64,000 nt of DNA from Holothuria scabra. Taxonomy: Eukaryota; Echinodermata; Holothuroidea; Aspidochirotida; Holothuriidae. Shown here piece by piece: positions 25,532-37,091 of this stretch (the stretch's first letter is position 1; each line of letters opens with the position of its first letter). The stretch lies in assembly GCA_037179385.1 (NCBI GenBank), contig CM074200.1, forward strand, positions 32,243,884 through 32,307,883. The letters run 5' to 3'. The translations under genes and the position numbers were made by a program. The notes beneath the pieces are model-generated. The model was not told the origin of the DNA. It ran no database searches and saw only the letters and a list, made by a program, of their open reading frames with translations.

Positions 25532-27154
25532 GAAAAAAATATTTGAATCATCTTTAAACTTCTTTCAATATAGATCGTGCATATATTCAGTTTGTCTTTC
25601 TGAATGTCACTGACTAAGCGCAGTCGTTGTATACTCTCCCTAAAGCAAAAGATCATTGTGCCTGAATTAGGATGGGTGTTAGACAATTGTAGGATGTACT
25701 TAAGTAAACTTAGTAGGGTAGGACTGGAACTGTTTGGGTGACGAGATTAGCGTTTAAAATGCTGTATGTGAAAAGGGGATAACTGGCTAAATCTTACGAA
25801 ATAGTATCACAATAATTGATTGAAAGCCAAAATTCATAAAGTTTGAAGATACAAACAATTGAATCCTGGACTCCGAGACTCTGATGTCAGTAGCCGATTT
25901 AGGCGGGGCGCACCCGGCGCCCACCCCCCCCCCCCCTAAAATTTTCCAAAGCTTATTTTTTACTTCCACTAAATAGATCATTTAGCCCACTTGTTTCTAC
26001 ATAATTTTGTATTATCTTATAATTTTCAAACTATGTAATTATAATTGTTGCAAACTAACAGCAATCTAGAGCACAGAGCTCCAAGTTCTCCGATAAAATG
26101 TCAATAGAGTGATATCAAAGGTCTCAACCGTATTAAGGGCCACGCTTTATGTAGAACACTAAAAATTTTCTTATAATCCATCTGCTATTTGGGTTCATCA
26201 GATGTGGAGTCACGGTGTAAAGAATGTATAAAAAGCGCATGGCAAAACTTCACGTGAGCTTAATGTTTATGTTCACTTATTTTATACAACCTTTGATCCC
26301 GTTTCTTCCTTTTTTCATGAACTAGAAAGTATTTTATATAAATTCATTTGGTCTCACAAACCAGACAATAAGGGGAAACGTTCTGTTCCAATATGTGCAA
26401 AATGTGAAGTTGTGTTAGGAATGGTCGAATTATGCTCTTTTGCTTATAGCTTAAAATGTAAATGGGGAAAAATTATTTTCAGGATGGCTTTCCCTTTTGG
26501 AAAGTTTTGTTTGATAGTAAGCTCAAGAAATATGGCGGAATATGTGTTTAAATGTAACCTTTCCAATGAATATGTTATCATTGAAAACAAGTTTTTATGA
26601 TGTATGTTGCACTTGATCTTATTTTACGCCCTCCGGATGTGTATGCTAATCAATATATTTTATAAACTTATCTATGCCAGAGCTCTCATGGTCACTAAAC
26701 TTACAAAGTAATTTTTTATGAGAGAGTCGACTGAGTGCTTAATTAGAATGATTTCTGCCATAAATGTAATTTTACTGGTATTTTTCCTTTTACATTGTAT
26801 TATGGAAAAATTCTGCTATCCCGAGGGAGTGGAGATTGAATCTACATGCACTAATGAAAACAATGATAACGCAAAGCGTTTAACAATGTTTATTTCTCAT
26901 GCACATGACAAGAAAGTGGTATATTTCATCAAGCAAAAGACTTTAAAAGCTGCGGTCCCAAATATGAATCTTACAGCAATGCATCGTACTCTTCGTCAGA
27001 TATTTTCACCATCGTCCTTGAAGCTGTTGGGTACCCCAAAATTCAATTCTTTCATTTTTTTACTTTCACAGAATTATAGGTTGTAACGAATTTTTATTCA
27101 AAATTAATAAGGAAAGATTCTCCTCTCTCTATCTTGTGTGAGGACCCCCTTTAT
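25532..27154. other. Mostly unannotated; a GC-rich element end at 25885-25945
   Basis: Within otherwise AT-rich DNA, 25885-25945 is strikingly GC-rich (CAGTAGCCGATTTAGGCGGG, then GCGCCC and a poly(C) tract at 25924-25936). This resembles one end of a CAG-starting hAT-type element. The matching other end was not found. Confidence 0.35.
26718..27086 (+). CDS. 122-codon open frame with hydrophobic N-terminus (uncertain)
   Basis: ATG-initiated frame. From the internal Met at 26748 the protein reads as a plausible signal peptide or membrane anchor (ISAINVILLVFFLLHC), followed by a polar region with several cysteines and a Lys-Arg pair, then a less distinctive tail. It is one of the two longest ATG-initiated frames in the window. 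It shows no recognised domain, promoter or splice support, and could be chance or a processed remnant. It ends 70 bp before the hAT element. Confidence 0.22.
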   Translation: MRESTECLIRMISAINVILLVFFLLHCIMEKFCYPEGVEIESTCTNENNDNAKRLTMFISHAHDKKVVYFIKQKTLKAAVPNMNLTAMHRTLRQIFSPSSLKLLGTPKFNSFIFLLSQNYRL

Positions 27155-27162
27155 CTTTGGAC

Positions 27163-28906
27163 CAGGGGCGTCGATTTGGGGGGACAGGGGACATGTCCAC
27201 TACACTTTTTTGAGTGGAGGGGACACTAACGTAACCCCCCCCCACACACACTTTTTGTGACGTGAAACTTAAAAATAGGGTACTAACAAAAAGACTTTAC
27301 ATGTAGGTTATGAAAGGTGTCCTCTATAGATTACGATCGACTAGTTTTCTGTATCAAAATTCCCACATGTTTACTTTGCAAATCCCCAAAATTTTCGGGC
27401 GCTCCGTGCGCTTGCAGTTCCATTGATGTTCTCTTTTAAGTTGCATATCAAACGAACATTATTCATCGGTCTCTATGATTATGTCAATTGTTCGTCTGCA
27501 TAGTAAAGCAGGTGTGGTTATGAAGAAGCACAATATTTAGGAATAGGAAGAAGATGAATCGTCCCCTACTATGTTCAGATGAAATCTGTGGTCTTTAGTG
27601 ATTGACCAAACTGGCAGGCTGAAATTGGCAAACACTTTCAGGAAACAAAAATTTCTCTTTGCCCAGTCTGCATGCAACTTTTTTAGAAAAAAAGTATGAT
27701 TTCTAATGCAAAATTTCAACACGCTCACCTCATTTTTTTGTATAGCGATTCGACCATTTCGTATTTAGAACATTTTCAGAGAAGTAAAATCACACTGACT
27801 TTTGCTAGATAAGAGACTTCAATCAGGAATTAGAGGTACACCTCCATCCTCTGTCTGCAGATAATGTATGATGAGGTGTCGTTCGAAAAATCATATTTTA
27901 ATGTTTTTGTATCAACAATCTTACACCGGTATAGGCCTATGCAACGGTGTCTCAGTAGCAACGTACCAGTGGGTATCATTCCCCCACCGTTCGATCATGT
28001 GATTTTCCCGTAGTAAATTGAAGTACGATTTTGATCAAGTCTTTCGCATTTTGCATCTGGACCCCTACTCTTAGACACTTCGTGGCGTAGCGACAGAGGC
28101 GGGCGGCTCTGAAAAATGAAGATTTCGGAAATTTGCTATTTGTGACACCAGTCTGGTGTGGTTTTGACAATTCATGAAATTCCGAAATCTCTCCATTAAA
28201 GCTCCACATTCGTCATTATTTGTCTCAAAGGAGCAACATTTTCCGCGCGCTTCGCCCGCCACAAATTGCGATTCCTAAGCAGAAGTGCTCTCTCATACTG
28301 TCATAACTTGAGTAAATTTTTCGAGCTCTGGACTTTGAAAGTGAAAAAAAAAAAGAAATTTACTATACGTCACACCAGATCATCAAGTGACATCAGAAAC
28401 TACAGTGCTATTTTCATGACTTTTCTTTCATAAAATTCAAAATTTTCTCCAAATATTAGCCCTTGTCTCAAAATATTTCGTCAGAGAGCCACATTTCGTC
28501 AGGGTGAGATAACATCATGTAGCAACAACGATCTTTGGTCGCCGTTCAATCTCAGATTTGCCAATAGGAAATGCAAATTCTTCAGTGATTGCCCCCTTTT
28601 TCAAATAATTTTCTTACAGGAAACCCAGAATCAAAACTTTCCTGGAAAACAAGTTCCATATTTTCAATATTTGAAAAATGGCAAAAATTTCAGCGCGCTC
28701 CGCGAGCCGAAAATTACGACCCTAGTTCAGTGGTGTTCACATCCCCCAAAACCCGTAAAATCTGGATGGTTGTCTACCCATTCCCCCACCCGAAAAAAAT
28801 GTCTAGCAACGCCGCTGTACAGCCTTGCCAGAACAGGAGAAAAAATTTAGGCCAGATGTTCCGTCCCCTCCCCCCACTTTGAAAACCAACTGAATCGACG
28901 CCCCTG
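27163..28906. mobile_element. Complete non-autonomous hAT-type transposon
   Basis: The 5' end reads CAGGGGCGTCGATTTGG and the reverse complement of the 3' end reads CAGGGGCGTCGATTCAG, a perfect 14-bp terminal inverted repeat. It is flanked by 8-bp direct repeats, CTTTGGAC at 27155-27162 and CTTTAGAC at 28907-28914 (7 of 8 identical). CAGGG termini with 8-bp duplications define hAT elements. The 1,744-bp interior has no long frame, but carries GC-rich near-palindromic motifs (about 27405, 28243 and 28692; for example GCGCGCTCCGCGAGCC). The copy is therefore non-autonomous; one mismatch in the duplication indicates some age. Confidence 0.85.
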
Positions 28907-28914
28907 CTTTAGAC

Positions 28915-31007
28915 CCCTTTTACCGGACCTATAACATTACGACACTTTTTTTTTTTGGAAACATATTTCATCAAAAGTGTTTAAAGAGTAATCTTAGCTT
29001 AAATCAAGATCAAGAAAATTTTGGTTTATTTCATGAAGCAAGTTTTTCAATTTTCTAACTTTTAATTGAAAGGAACATTTTTTTTTTTTTTTTGCAAACA
29101 AAAGTTCAAAGTAAAGACTGCTTTGGTTCTACTTACAAGCCTGGGAAATGCCATTTCCGGCTATCTGAGGGGTCACGATTTTTCAAAATTGTCTGTACGC
29201 TCCGCGCCAACGGATGGTGGCGCTCCGCTTAGATATTCGTTCGGACAGATGATCGACCGTCAGCGCCCCCCCCCCCCACAACGAAGAATCCTAGATAACC
29301 CCTGGATGTTATTTTGTTGGTCAACGTAGAACATTTAAGACCAAAAATTACATGGAAAAAGACGAATGGAGAGCAATATACAAGTTCTTTAGTCCGTGTG
29401 ATGAATTTGACCGACGGTTGTATTATTTCCAAAGTAATGGACCTTCCTTCCAAAATCTGTCGATAATGAACAAGTTGGGTATATATAATATATTCACATG
29501 AGACGTAGCAGGTAGCAATATTGCTAATCCTGTTAGGACGCACGATTACTCCGGTGATGATTTACATTCCAGTGGGATGTCAGGGCAGTATACTCTCTCC
29601 ATACATATCATAGTTAGTCCATGAGGTTGTATAAAGTCGTTTGTCACTATTTCTTCTTATAAAACCAGTTTATTTTAAGTTTTCACTTCGCTAGCTCCCT
29701 GTACGTTACAAGCAAAAATTTTCACATTTTTTTGGAAGTTGAGTAGGTCCGTCGTTTCTCAGCACCTTCAGTTTTAAGCTGTTCTTTAAACATTGAACGT
29801 GCCAACGTGAAATAATAATAATAAAAAAGTCAAAATTACAACACCTGTAATATGCCTCCTTATGTAATATAATTACCATTGCTTTCCCAAAAGAGTTCAC
29901 AAAAGTGCGTTAGTTTTGGAAATACTGACCTTCCTGGATATAAACGGCCAAAAAAAATAACTGTTTTCATTTTCTCAAAATTCTGCTTCAGGTTTATAGG
30001 TGCCCACACTTGACCTCGTGTAAGTTTGTTTCGAAATGAGAAATTGTACTGAGGAATATGAAAAATATATTCACACACAGAACTAATGTATGGAGTTTGA
30101 TTTCAGATTCATAATTGACTTGAAGTGTACCATTAAGTCTCCATTTCCCGGAGTATTTGCTGAAATGGCCCACAGTGACATTTATACTGGCACCAGTACT
30201 GTCTGAGACATGATGGAACGGCTTTAAACATTGTCGAACCATATCCCAAGCTTAAATCTGACTTTCTGTAAAAAAGGAACATCGCTGTAAACGCTATTGG
30301 TGTGACAAGACCTTTTTGACTTTACATTATTGAAGAACCTATTAGGATTTCAGCACAAACAAATTGTGTTACATGTGTGTCAACATTCTTTATAAATTAT
30401 TAATTATGCAAATTTACAGATATTGAGAAAAGTCGTATACTACTTATCTCTTGGTACACTGAAAAATGAAAACAGTGCTTTTGGAAAATCCTGGTTTTTT
30501 TTTTCCTTTCTTTTTTTAAAGTTGGCACACCGTATTGTGTTAGGCCATGGATCAACTCACTCAACTGACCGAGTTACATCATGGATATGTAATAGCTGCA
30601 TGGTTACATGTAGGCTAGCGGGCAAAACTTTTGGCACTATGAGCAATACACACTCTATACAAGTGACAAGCCAGGTTGCACTAAAGTATTTGATAACCCT
30701 TGTAACTTATTGCACAATCGCTAGCTCCCATCATACAACTAGTTAAGGCATTAGGGAGTCGGGACTTTGGATAGCTAAAACCCAACTTCTCGGAGATGTT
30801 GGGAAAATAAGTTGCTAATTTTGTTTAATTTGAATCAGGAAACTGCTAGCTACCTGGTTAAATCTAGCCGGAGTAGTCACACACTACAAGGCTTTGCGCT
30901 ATTCAATCCAGATCTTCACTCATAGACGAATCCGGACAGCAAGTGATGGTCTTATTTTAGTCCGTCGGTCATAACTGGGGTCCATCACCTTTCAATCTTT
31001 CAATTTG
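28915..31007. other. Mostly unannotated; partial GC-motif repeat at 29139-29305
   Basis: The piece 29139-29305 contains GGAAATGCCATTTCCGGCTATCTG, also found near 45440, and two CGCTCCGC motifs like those inside the hAT element. It ends in CTAGATAACCCCTGG after a poly(C) tract, and is probably a truncated relative. The rest is AT-rich without supported genes, apart from the weak minus-strand candidate at 30133-30265. Confidence 0.4.
30133..30265 (-). CDS. Candidate minus-strand terminal exon with four cysteines (weak)
   Basis: On the minus strand, CCTTTTTTACAG forms an acceptor-like site. After one base the frame runs 43 codons to a stop. The second half has a C-x5-C-x3-C-x-C cluster within AVPSCLRQYWCQYKCHCGPF. 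Such clusters occur in small secreted peptides. However, a competing frame on the same strand (from 30242) is also open through this region, and no upstream exon was found. No family assigned. Confidence 0.18.
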
Positions 31008-31247
31008 CATGGTTCAAGTGGTTAGAGCATCAAATTTGCTATCGGGAGGTCGGGAGTTCGAGTCCCGACCGGCTCATACTGAAGACATTTAAAACAGAGC
31101 CTATACTGCCTATACTGCCGTTGTGCTCGGTGCTCAATATATTAGCAATGGAGTAGGGAAAATACTGGAAAAACGGGCCGTGGCAGGCTCGACTTGAACC
31201 AATTGGTTGGAAACTGAGCCGTAAAACTCCAACCAACCAAACCAATG
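31008..31247 (+). repeat. tRNA-derived SINE, copy 4 (best tRNA head)
   Basis: The most complete copy. The tRNA-like head has an A-box region (GTTCAAGTGGTTAGAGCATC) and a near-consensus B box (GAGTTCGAGTCCCGACC) about 35 bp downstream, giving an internal pol III promoter architecture. The body and conserved 3' end (GGCTCGACTTGAACCAATTGG, GAGCCGTAAAACTCC) follow, then an AACC-rich tail (CAACCAACCAAACC). It is not a functional tRNA gene: the acceptor stem and the 3' half do not close as a cloverleaf. Confidence 0.8.
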
Positions 31248-33189
31248 TCGTTACTTACCTGTAACACGGATGGCTGTACACTGAAGTGAGTATCGATTCC
31301 CTTAATTTCACTGTATATTAGGATTTGAAATTAAATTTAGACAATATAAATGAAGACGATTTAAGGCTTCTGGACCCCAGTACAGTCACCATACACTAGC
31401 ACTGCTTGTATTTGTTAGATCAGGTGTTTATAAACAAATGTGTAATTACGGATGTGTGTCAAGAGAGTTGGAGAGGCGCGCTTACACTGTCGTCGCAATG
31501 AAAGCTAAATTCCAATTCGTCCACTTTCTTGCTGCAATCGCGCAAGTGTTAACACTGGCAACACCTGACATACACGCATGTGCTCTTGCGCATGCACTAT
31601 GCCAACCAATGTCAACCAGTGACATAAGGGTGAACGCCCTGATACTCACCAAGTTCGATCGGTTCTCCGATTGCAACTGGGAGTTTTACCTGAAGTCGGG
31701 TCAGTTTGCGACAGATGTAAGGTTGACGCAATTTAACCGCTTCATTAACACTTTAAAGAGGTTATGCACCGAAATCACTGCGTTGCGCGCTTTGCAGTTT
31801 TTCCCTCCAGGCGTCCTTTGTACAACCGTTATTACCAAGGTCCTGTGGTGCGCGCGCGTATTAGTAACACACATGCCGTTCATGATCAGTTGTATCCAGT
31901 ATGTCAAATTAATACGCTGACGTCACGTGCATAATCTCTGTACTAACCAATTTCAAATATGACTTTTATCCATTTATGCACAAGCATGTCCGTCTGCCAT
32001 AATCTGCAACCAATAGAAATATTGGAGAATTTAAACAAGGTGATAGGGTTTGGGAAAAATAGACTAGTTACAAATGAAGTACAAAGAACTGCCTGAATAC
32101 AACTCTACCGCTATTTTTGTTGCTGTCATTGTTTTTGTTAATATTAATGATAACGTTTCTTGCTGTTGCTTCTGCTCTTGTTTCCACGCTTCTAAAGCAA
32201 ATTACTTTTCTATTATGAAATAATTCATTTCAAGTTGATATTTTGAACACAGCTATGTTGAAATGCATGCGTTTTAAGGGAGGACTGATAAAAAATAATC
32301 GGACATAATGGTTTTCGTTTCAAAAGAAATACAGAAAATAAGGACCTAAATTCCCTGTAATATTTGAGTTCCCGGGTATCAATAAGAAATATGAAGCAAC
32401 CTAAAATCCCAAACGATTCAAGTAACCACTACACCGATGTCCTCCAATATCGCCCGAAACAGTACCTTTCAAACATCATGCATATCTTGTTACAAAGCGA
32501 AAAATTATGCCCTTTGGAGGAAATTGTGCTCCATAGCCAGTGTAAGTTACATCAACGTCTAAATGTAGCAAGCTTATTTCTCAAGCAATCTGGGAACGCT
32601 AGGGACGAATTCAACCCTGTGGAACTACCCGATCATTGCCAGTTTTTTCTTCAAAAAATGGCTTCACTTCAAAGTCTATTTTATTAATTTAAGTGCGTGT
32701 GTGTGTGTGTGTGATTGAGTTTCCATCTAAACATCTTTGTCTTAGTTAAATATCTTCACATAACTGAAGAAATACTAGCAGTGCCTCAAGTTAGTTATCT
32801 AGCAGTCTAGATACAAAAATATTTCCTCTAACAGATAAGGACACTTGTGTCCGATTTATTTTTTAGCAATTTTTTATTAGTTAATTTTTCGATCAACTTC
32901 GTGTCACCTAATGTCTTTAAGGTCACAATGTCCCTGTAACTGCTTTTCTGTTTATTATTTGCAACTTGCAAGGACTGAACATTCATGAGCTTGTTACTCA
33001 TTTGAAGAAAGACAATCACGTGACGAAGACCCGATTCATTGACCTTATCAACGTTAATAAAACCTGTCAAATCAATCACCAAACAGGTTAACGTTTGACA
33101 AAAATAAAACAGTTACAACGATCATGAATATTCGTCTGCGGAACCGATTAACCTACTAGACAAGAACAATAACCGGAGGTTTCGAGAGT
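31248..33189. other. Mostly unannotated DNA with weak open frames
   Basis: Apart from the frame listed at 31438-31920, a 107-codon frame at 32364-32687 has fairly coding-like composition but no recognised motif. A GT microsatellite lies at 32697-32713 and TGACGTCA at 31918-31925. Confidence 0.4.
31438..31920 (+). CDS. 160-codon open frame, unknown (uncertain)
   Basis: The longest frame in the window, ATG-initiated, in a locally GC- and CpG-richer block. The protein has ten cysteines but no domain I recognise. A hydrophobic stretch (about residues 27-45) is interrupted by polar residues. Both strands are open over much of this block, which suggests the length comes from local composition or a repeat. 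It might be a fragment of an intronless gene or a mobile element. Confidence 0.22.
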   Translation: MCNYGCVSRELERRAYTVVAMKAKFQFVHFLAAIAQVLTLATPDIHACALAHALCQPMSTSDIRVNALILTKFDRFSDCNWEFYLKSGQFATDVRLTQFNRFINTLKRLCTEITALRALQFFPPGVLCTTVITKVLWCARVLVTHMPFMISCIQYVKLIR

Positions 33190-33270
33190 AACTTGGAAAT
33201 TTCAAAGTTTGGATGGAATATCTCAAATTAACTTGGAAATTTCAAAGTTTTGGATGGAATATCTCAAATT
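33190..33270. repeat. Recent 40/41-bp tandem duplication
   Basis: The block starting ACTTGGAAATTTCAAAG and ending ATATCTCAAATTA is present twice in direct tandem (33191 and 33231). The copies differ only by one inserted T, so the duplication is young. Confidence 0.95.
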
Positions 33271-34092
33271 AAGTTGAGTGTGGTGCAAGCAGACGAAAGT
33301 CATTTCAAAAAGTTTTCTCACGTAACAGTAAGTGGCTTCATTTTATGCCTATCGTATTTCTTTTAAAGATTCTTACCCTCACAGAGGCAGTAACAACGCT
33401 CCCTTTTAATTTTACTTTTAAACCCTCCCTCTTCTAATTAAAAAAAAGACGCATTCAAATCAGAATCACTTTTACGCAGCCTTTACAGATTTTCATATAG
33501 AGCCAATACCTACTGATTAATTGGCAACACAGTTGACTATTTAGGTTATCATGGACCAATCACAATGTGAGTTAATTTTTGAAGGATTGTTAATCCCAGT
33601 ACAGCTTTCAATTCTTGGGTTATCCCTAAATATGTTTGGACATGTGTCGGTTGCCTGGTTTCTCTTAAGGTTCTATGCCGAATAAACTTGAAGGGAACAG
33701 CTCCAGTGATCTCCCCGTTCCTCGGCCTTTTGTTAACATAATGTCTAGTATCTGTACTTTCATCCAGTCGAGAATGGAGCCACACATGAAAGACCAATGA
33801 TGTAAATGGTTTGTGGGCCGTGGAGTTGGCCAGTTAAGTGTTGTCGTTTGGTGGAGGTAGTTTCCTTGGGAAGCAGAACCCCTTTGGGATTATTATTTGG
33901 TTTCGCCGAAGAACGGCTTAAGAGTCGGGATGGCTTTAGAAAAAGTCTAACTTCCCCTCAGCTGCCTCCTTGTCTTGAAACTTAAGAATTCCTGTCTAGT
34001 GTTCATATTCAGAATATGTCTTGAAGTTAGGGATATTTTCAGAGAAAACCGTCTCGCTTCACCAACCACCAGCTTAGAACCGCCCACTCCTA
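33271..34092. other. No supported gene
   Basis: Minus-strand frames at 33549-33797 and 33947-34129 look mildly coding-like in composition but have no recognisable domain or splice support. Confidence 0.4.
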
Positions 34093-34660
34093 TACCACTC
34101 AATCGAGTTTGGGCCATTCCTAGTATCACCCAATCTAGTTTGGGCCATTCCTAGTATCACCCAATCTAGTACCAGACACACACTAGTACCACACACTCTA
34201 GTTCCATCCACTAAAGTGGCAGGCACTCGACATTACACTCTGCTATCACACACTTTAGTAGCGCCCATTCTAGTACCACAGATTCTAGCACCGTCAAGTC
34301 TAAAGGCACCCACTCAAGTGCCGTCCACTTTAGTTCCGCCCACTAAATTACCACATAAACAATGTAATACCATCCACTCTAGTACTACGCATTTTACCCA
34401 CTCTAGCACTACACAGTCTATAGTACCGCCCACTCTAGTAGTAGTACCACCAAATCTATTGTTTTACCATTCTAGTACCACCCACTTTATTTTATCACCA
34501 CTCTAGTACAACCCACTCTAGTATCGTCCACTCTAGTAATAAGTAATACTCCTTCAAAAACTACTCACCCTTGTACTACCCGCTGTAGTACCATTTACTC
34601 TAGTAGTACTCCATCTAGAACCACCCACTCTGGTACCATCCATCCTAGTACCAATCATTC
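34093..34660. repeat. Degenerate 15-bp minisatellite
   Basis: Dozens of variants of a roughly 15-bp unit, CACTCTAGTACCACC, arranged head to tail. Near the left edge a 31-bp higher-order unit starting AGTTTGGGCCATTCC is duplicated exactly (about 34110-34171). A short outlying patch of the same unit lies at 34855-34935. The open frame over the array is a by-product of a period divisible by three. Confidence 0.9.
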
Positions 34661-36848
34661 TGCAATTTGGACAAAACTGTTAGGACACCTTGTCATAACA
34701 TTCCCTGATTTTTCGTGATAATATTCCCAGATTTGCATGAGATCCCAATTCCCTTTTCAATGTTGTGCAAAAAGAATGATTGTCTGCCGTAGACTACGTT
34801 CAACATTGAGAAGAGGCGGGGATATCTCCACAAGTTTTGTCCAAGATTATAACAACACTCTTTCTAGAACCCTATCCTCAAGAACCACCCAGTCTAGTAG
34901 CAAACACTCTGAAACCATCCACTCTAGTAACGCACACATCACATCACCTCGCGCACTACATATTAACCCCCACAGCAGAACAGTGGGTGTCGTTTATGTT
35001 CCTCTTATTAAACGGACTGCAAACTATGAACTTTTAGCAGTACTAAACTCATTCCAGCCAAGTGGAAGACCTTTCCCTAGGATCCATTTACAAGTAGACA
35101 TCTGAGATTGTAGACTTACACTATTGTAGCACATTAGCAGATATGTCATACAGATATCTATACATCGTTTATTCATCGAGGCCTACATCTTAAAAAGGAA
35201 AAAATACAGTTTATATTATACACACTTTAAAGTGGCTCTGTTTAAAGACCATGATAAAGTCATAGAACTGTACAACAATTTTATAGCTAGAGTATAAAAA
35301 TTTACAAACAATCCCGCCCGAAAACATCTTCATTATAACTGAAACTTATCCAACGTCAAATGCCACGTGGCAGTCAAATATAAAACAGAGGCCACTTGGT
35401 TTCCTTTAAAAGCCTTGTTTATGGGAAAGTGACTCTCCGAAGAGAGGCTCTGCTAGCAACGATAAATCTATTATGAGCTGGACTATACGCTTAAGTGAAA
35501 CACCACCAATGTTACAAAACGGCTCATGGAAATCCAAAGCAATAAATTAATGATATTAACCTGTACAGTTATGGGCCCTAGGGAACAATAAATAATAGTT
35601 GAATGAACGTTGTCTAAGTATAGATTCTTTCACTGAATTAACGATTTATAATAATCAGTGGAGCTCATAAAACCCCATGAAATAATGAGTATACGGCTGT
35701 TGAAAAAAATTAATGAAGATATAACTTTCCAAAGCAGAAAGAGTTTAGGAAATATTTATGATTAATAATGGTTAAAAAATTACACCAGATTTAATAACGA
35801 TACAGAAAAACGAGCTGCAATATTTGAAAAAGAAGAAACAAAAACTGAATTGTGATGTAATTGAGTAAAGTGCTGACATTAAAAAGTCTTTTCACCGCAG
35901 TCGGTGCGTTTCTCTTTCTCATTGCTGGAACTGTCAAATGTTTATTGTTTTTTCTGCTGAATTGGTGGTCCCGCCATGCTGGGGTGTCATTGACACTCTC
36001 TGTCCGTACGGTAGTATGATCATAATTGCAATTGATGATGGGCTAAGGCGAATTAAGGATTTTTCGAGGAGTCCGAAGTGTTATCAACTGGGGAAGGGTA
36101 TGCATTCCAAAGGTCCTGAATTGATTGGAATTGAGGAAAATTTAGCTGTGAAATAAAAATGTTTTTCTTTAACTCAGTATTGGGGGATTAAATGATAGTC
36201 CGCCTGAGGATGCTTCAGTGCGACTCACTCAACTTCGTCGGTTTGTCAAACGGATTAAGTAGCAAGCATAATGCCAAGAGGGAGAAAAGTCAGAGTTACG
36301 AGAAAATCCACTTAAAAAACAGAGGAATTTTAACCTAAGCACATGTGAATCATTGCAGCAGAAAGACTGGAATAGACCATTCTCTTACTTGATGGCTCAA
36401 GACCATGCAGGTCTTGGTTGTCACTCAAGCCTTCAAGGTGGCAGTTTGTTCCCATAAGCAACCTCGACTTAGGGTGTTCGTAATCGGCGACGATGAAGTG
36501 ATGGCGTTATACACCTGTCCAACTATGATACTGTGCAGCTAGATGAATAATAGCGCGCAGAGCTTAAAACGTTCATTTGGTTGAACGAAAAGCCAATCCC
36601 GACTTAACCGCCCTTGTGAAGCACATGTTTAAAATGGCCTTTGTAAAATTGTTGGTCCAAGAGGAGGTGGGGTCCGGACTCCTCTGACAGCCTGGATCCT
36701 CGTCTGGGGTTAAATCTACAGCAAGATTACCTATGGACATGGAAATGTCTTTGAGATGAAGATTTCAGTGATAGTTTTATACATATTATCTACTCCTTTT
36801 TTAGCTTAATCTTCAGTAGAGATTATCAACTAAAGGGCAAATGCGCCA
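34661..36848. other. No supported gene
   Basis: AT-rich DNA. The frame at 34737-35105 includes the outlying minisatellite units and is not called. A 72-codon ATG frame at 35938-36156 has no recognised motif. Confidence 0.4.

Positions 36849-36878
<30 letters not shown>
36849..36878. repeat. Poly(C) followed by CA dinucleotide run
   Basis: About 15 Cs run directly into (CA)n. This simple repeat abuts the left end of the foldback element that follows. Confidence 0.9.
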
Positions 36879-36880
<2 letters not shown>

Positions 36881-37087
36881 AAAAACATCTAGTCAAATGG
36901 GCACGAACCAGAATCTTGTCAAATATTTGAAAGGATTCGTTTCAAAATTGACTTAAAATGGATAAAAAATGAAACTCTTCATTCGTATCATCTATGGATC
37001 GAATCTAGTCAAATATTTGACAAGATTCCCGTTCGTGCCCCTATTGATTAGATTTTATTCATATTTGACTAGAAATGGTTTAGAGTG
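36875..37087. mobile_element. Foldback MITE with CACTCTAAA termini
   Basis: The ends CACTCTAAAAACATCTAGTC (left) and CACTCTAAACCATTTCTAGTC (reverse complement of the right end) are inverted repeats. Inside them is a strong hairpin: GGGCACGAACCAGAATCTTG and GTCAAATATTTGA at 36899-36938 pair with 37000-37041. The element is 213 bp with no coding capacity. The same terminal motif recurs at 60889-60900 and 63179-63190. Confidence 0.7.
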
Positions 37088-37091
37088 AAAT

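Noticed and set aside
27976..28882. Small ORFs on both strands in the hAT element
   Set aside because: Short, overlapping on opposite strands, with no transposase motifs; they lie in the GC-rich palindromic interior.
31008..31080. Functional tRNA gene
   Set aside because: A and B boxes are present, but the cloverleaf does not close, and the following body is shared with other copies, so it is a SINE head.
34216..34506. Repeat-containing protein (Thr/Pro/Val-rich)
   Set aside because: The frame is a by-product of a 15-bp minisatellite whose period is divisible by three; it has no start or splice context.
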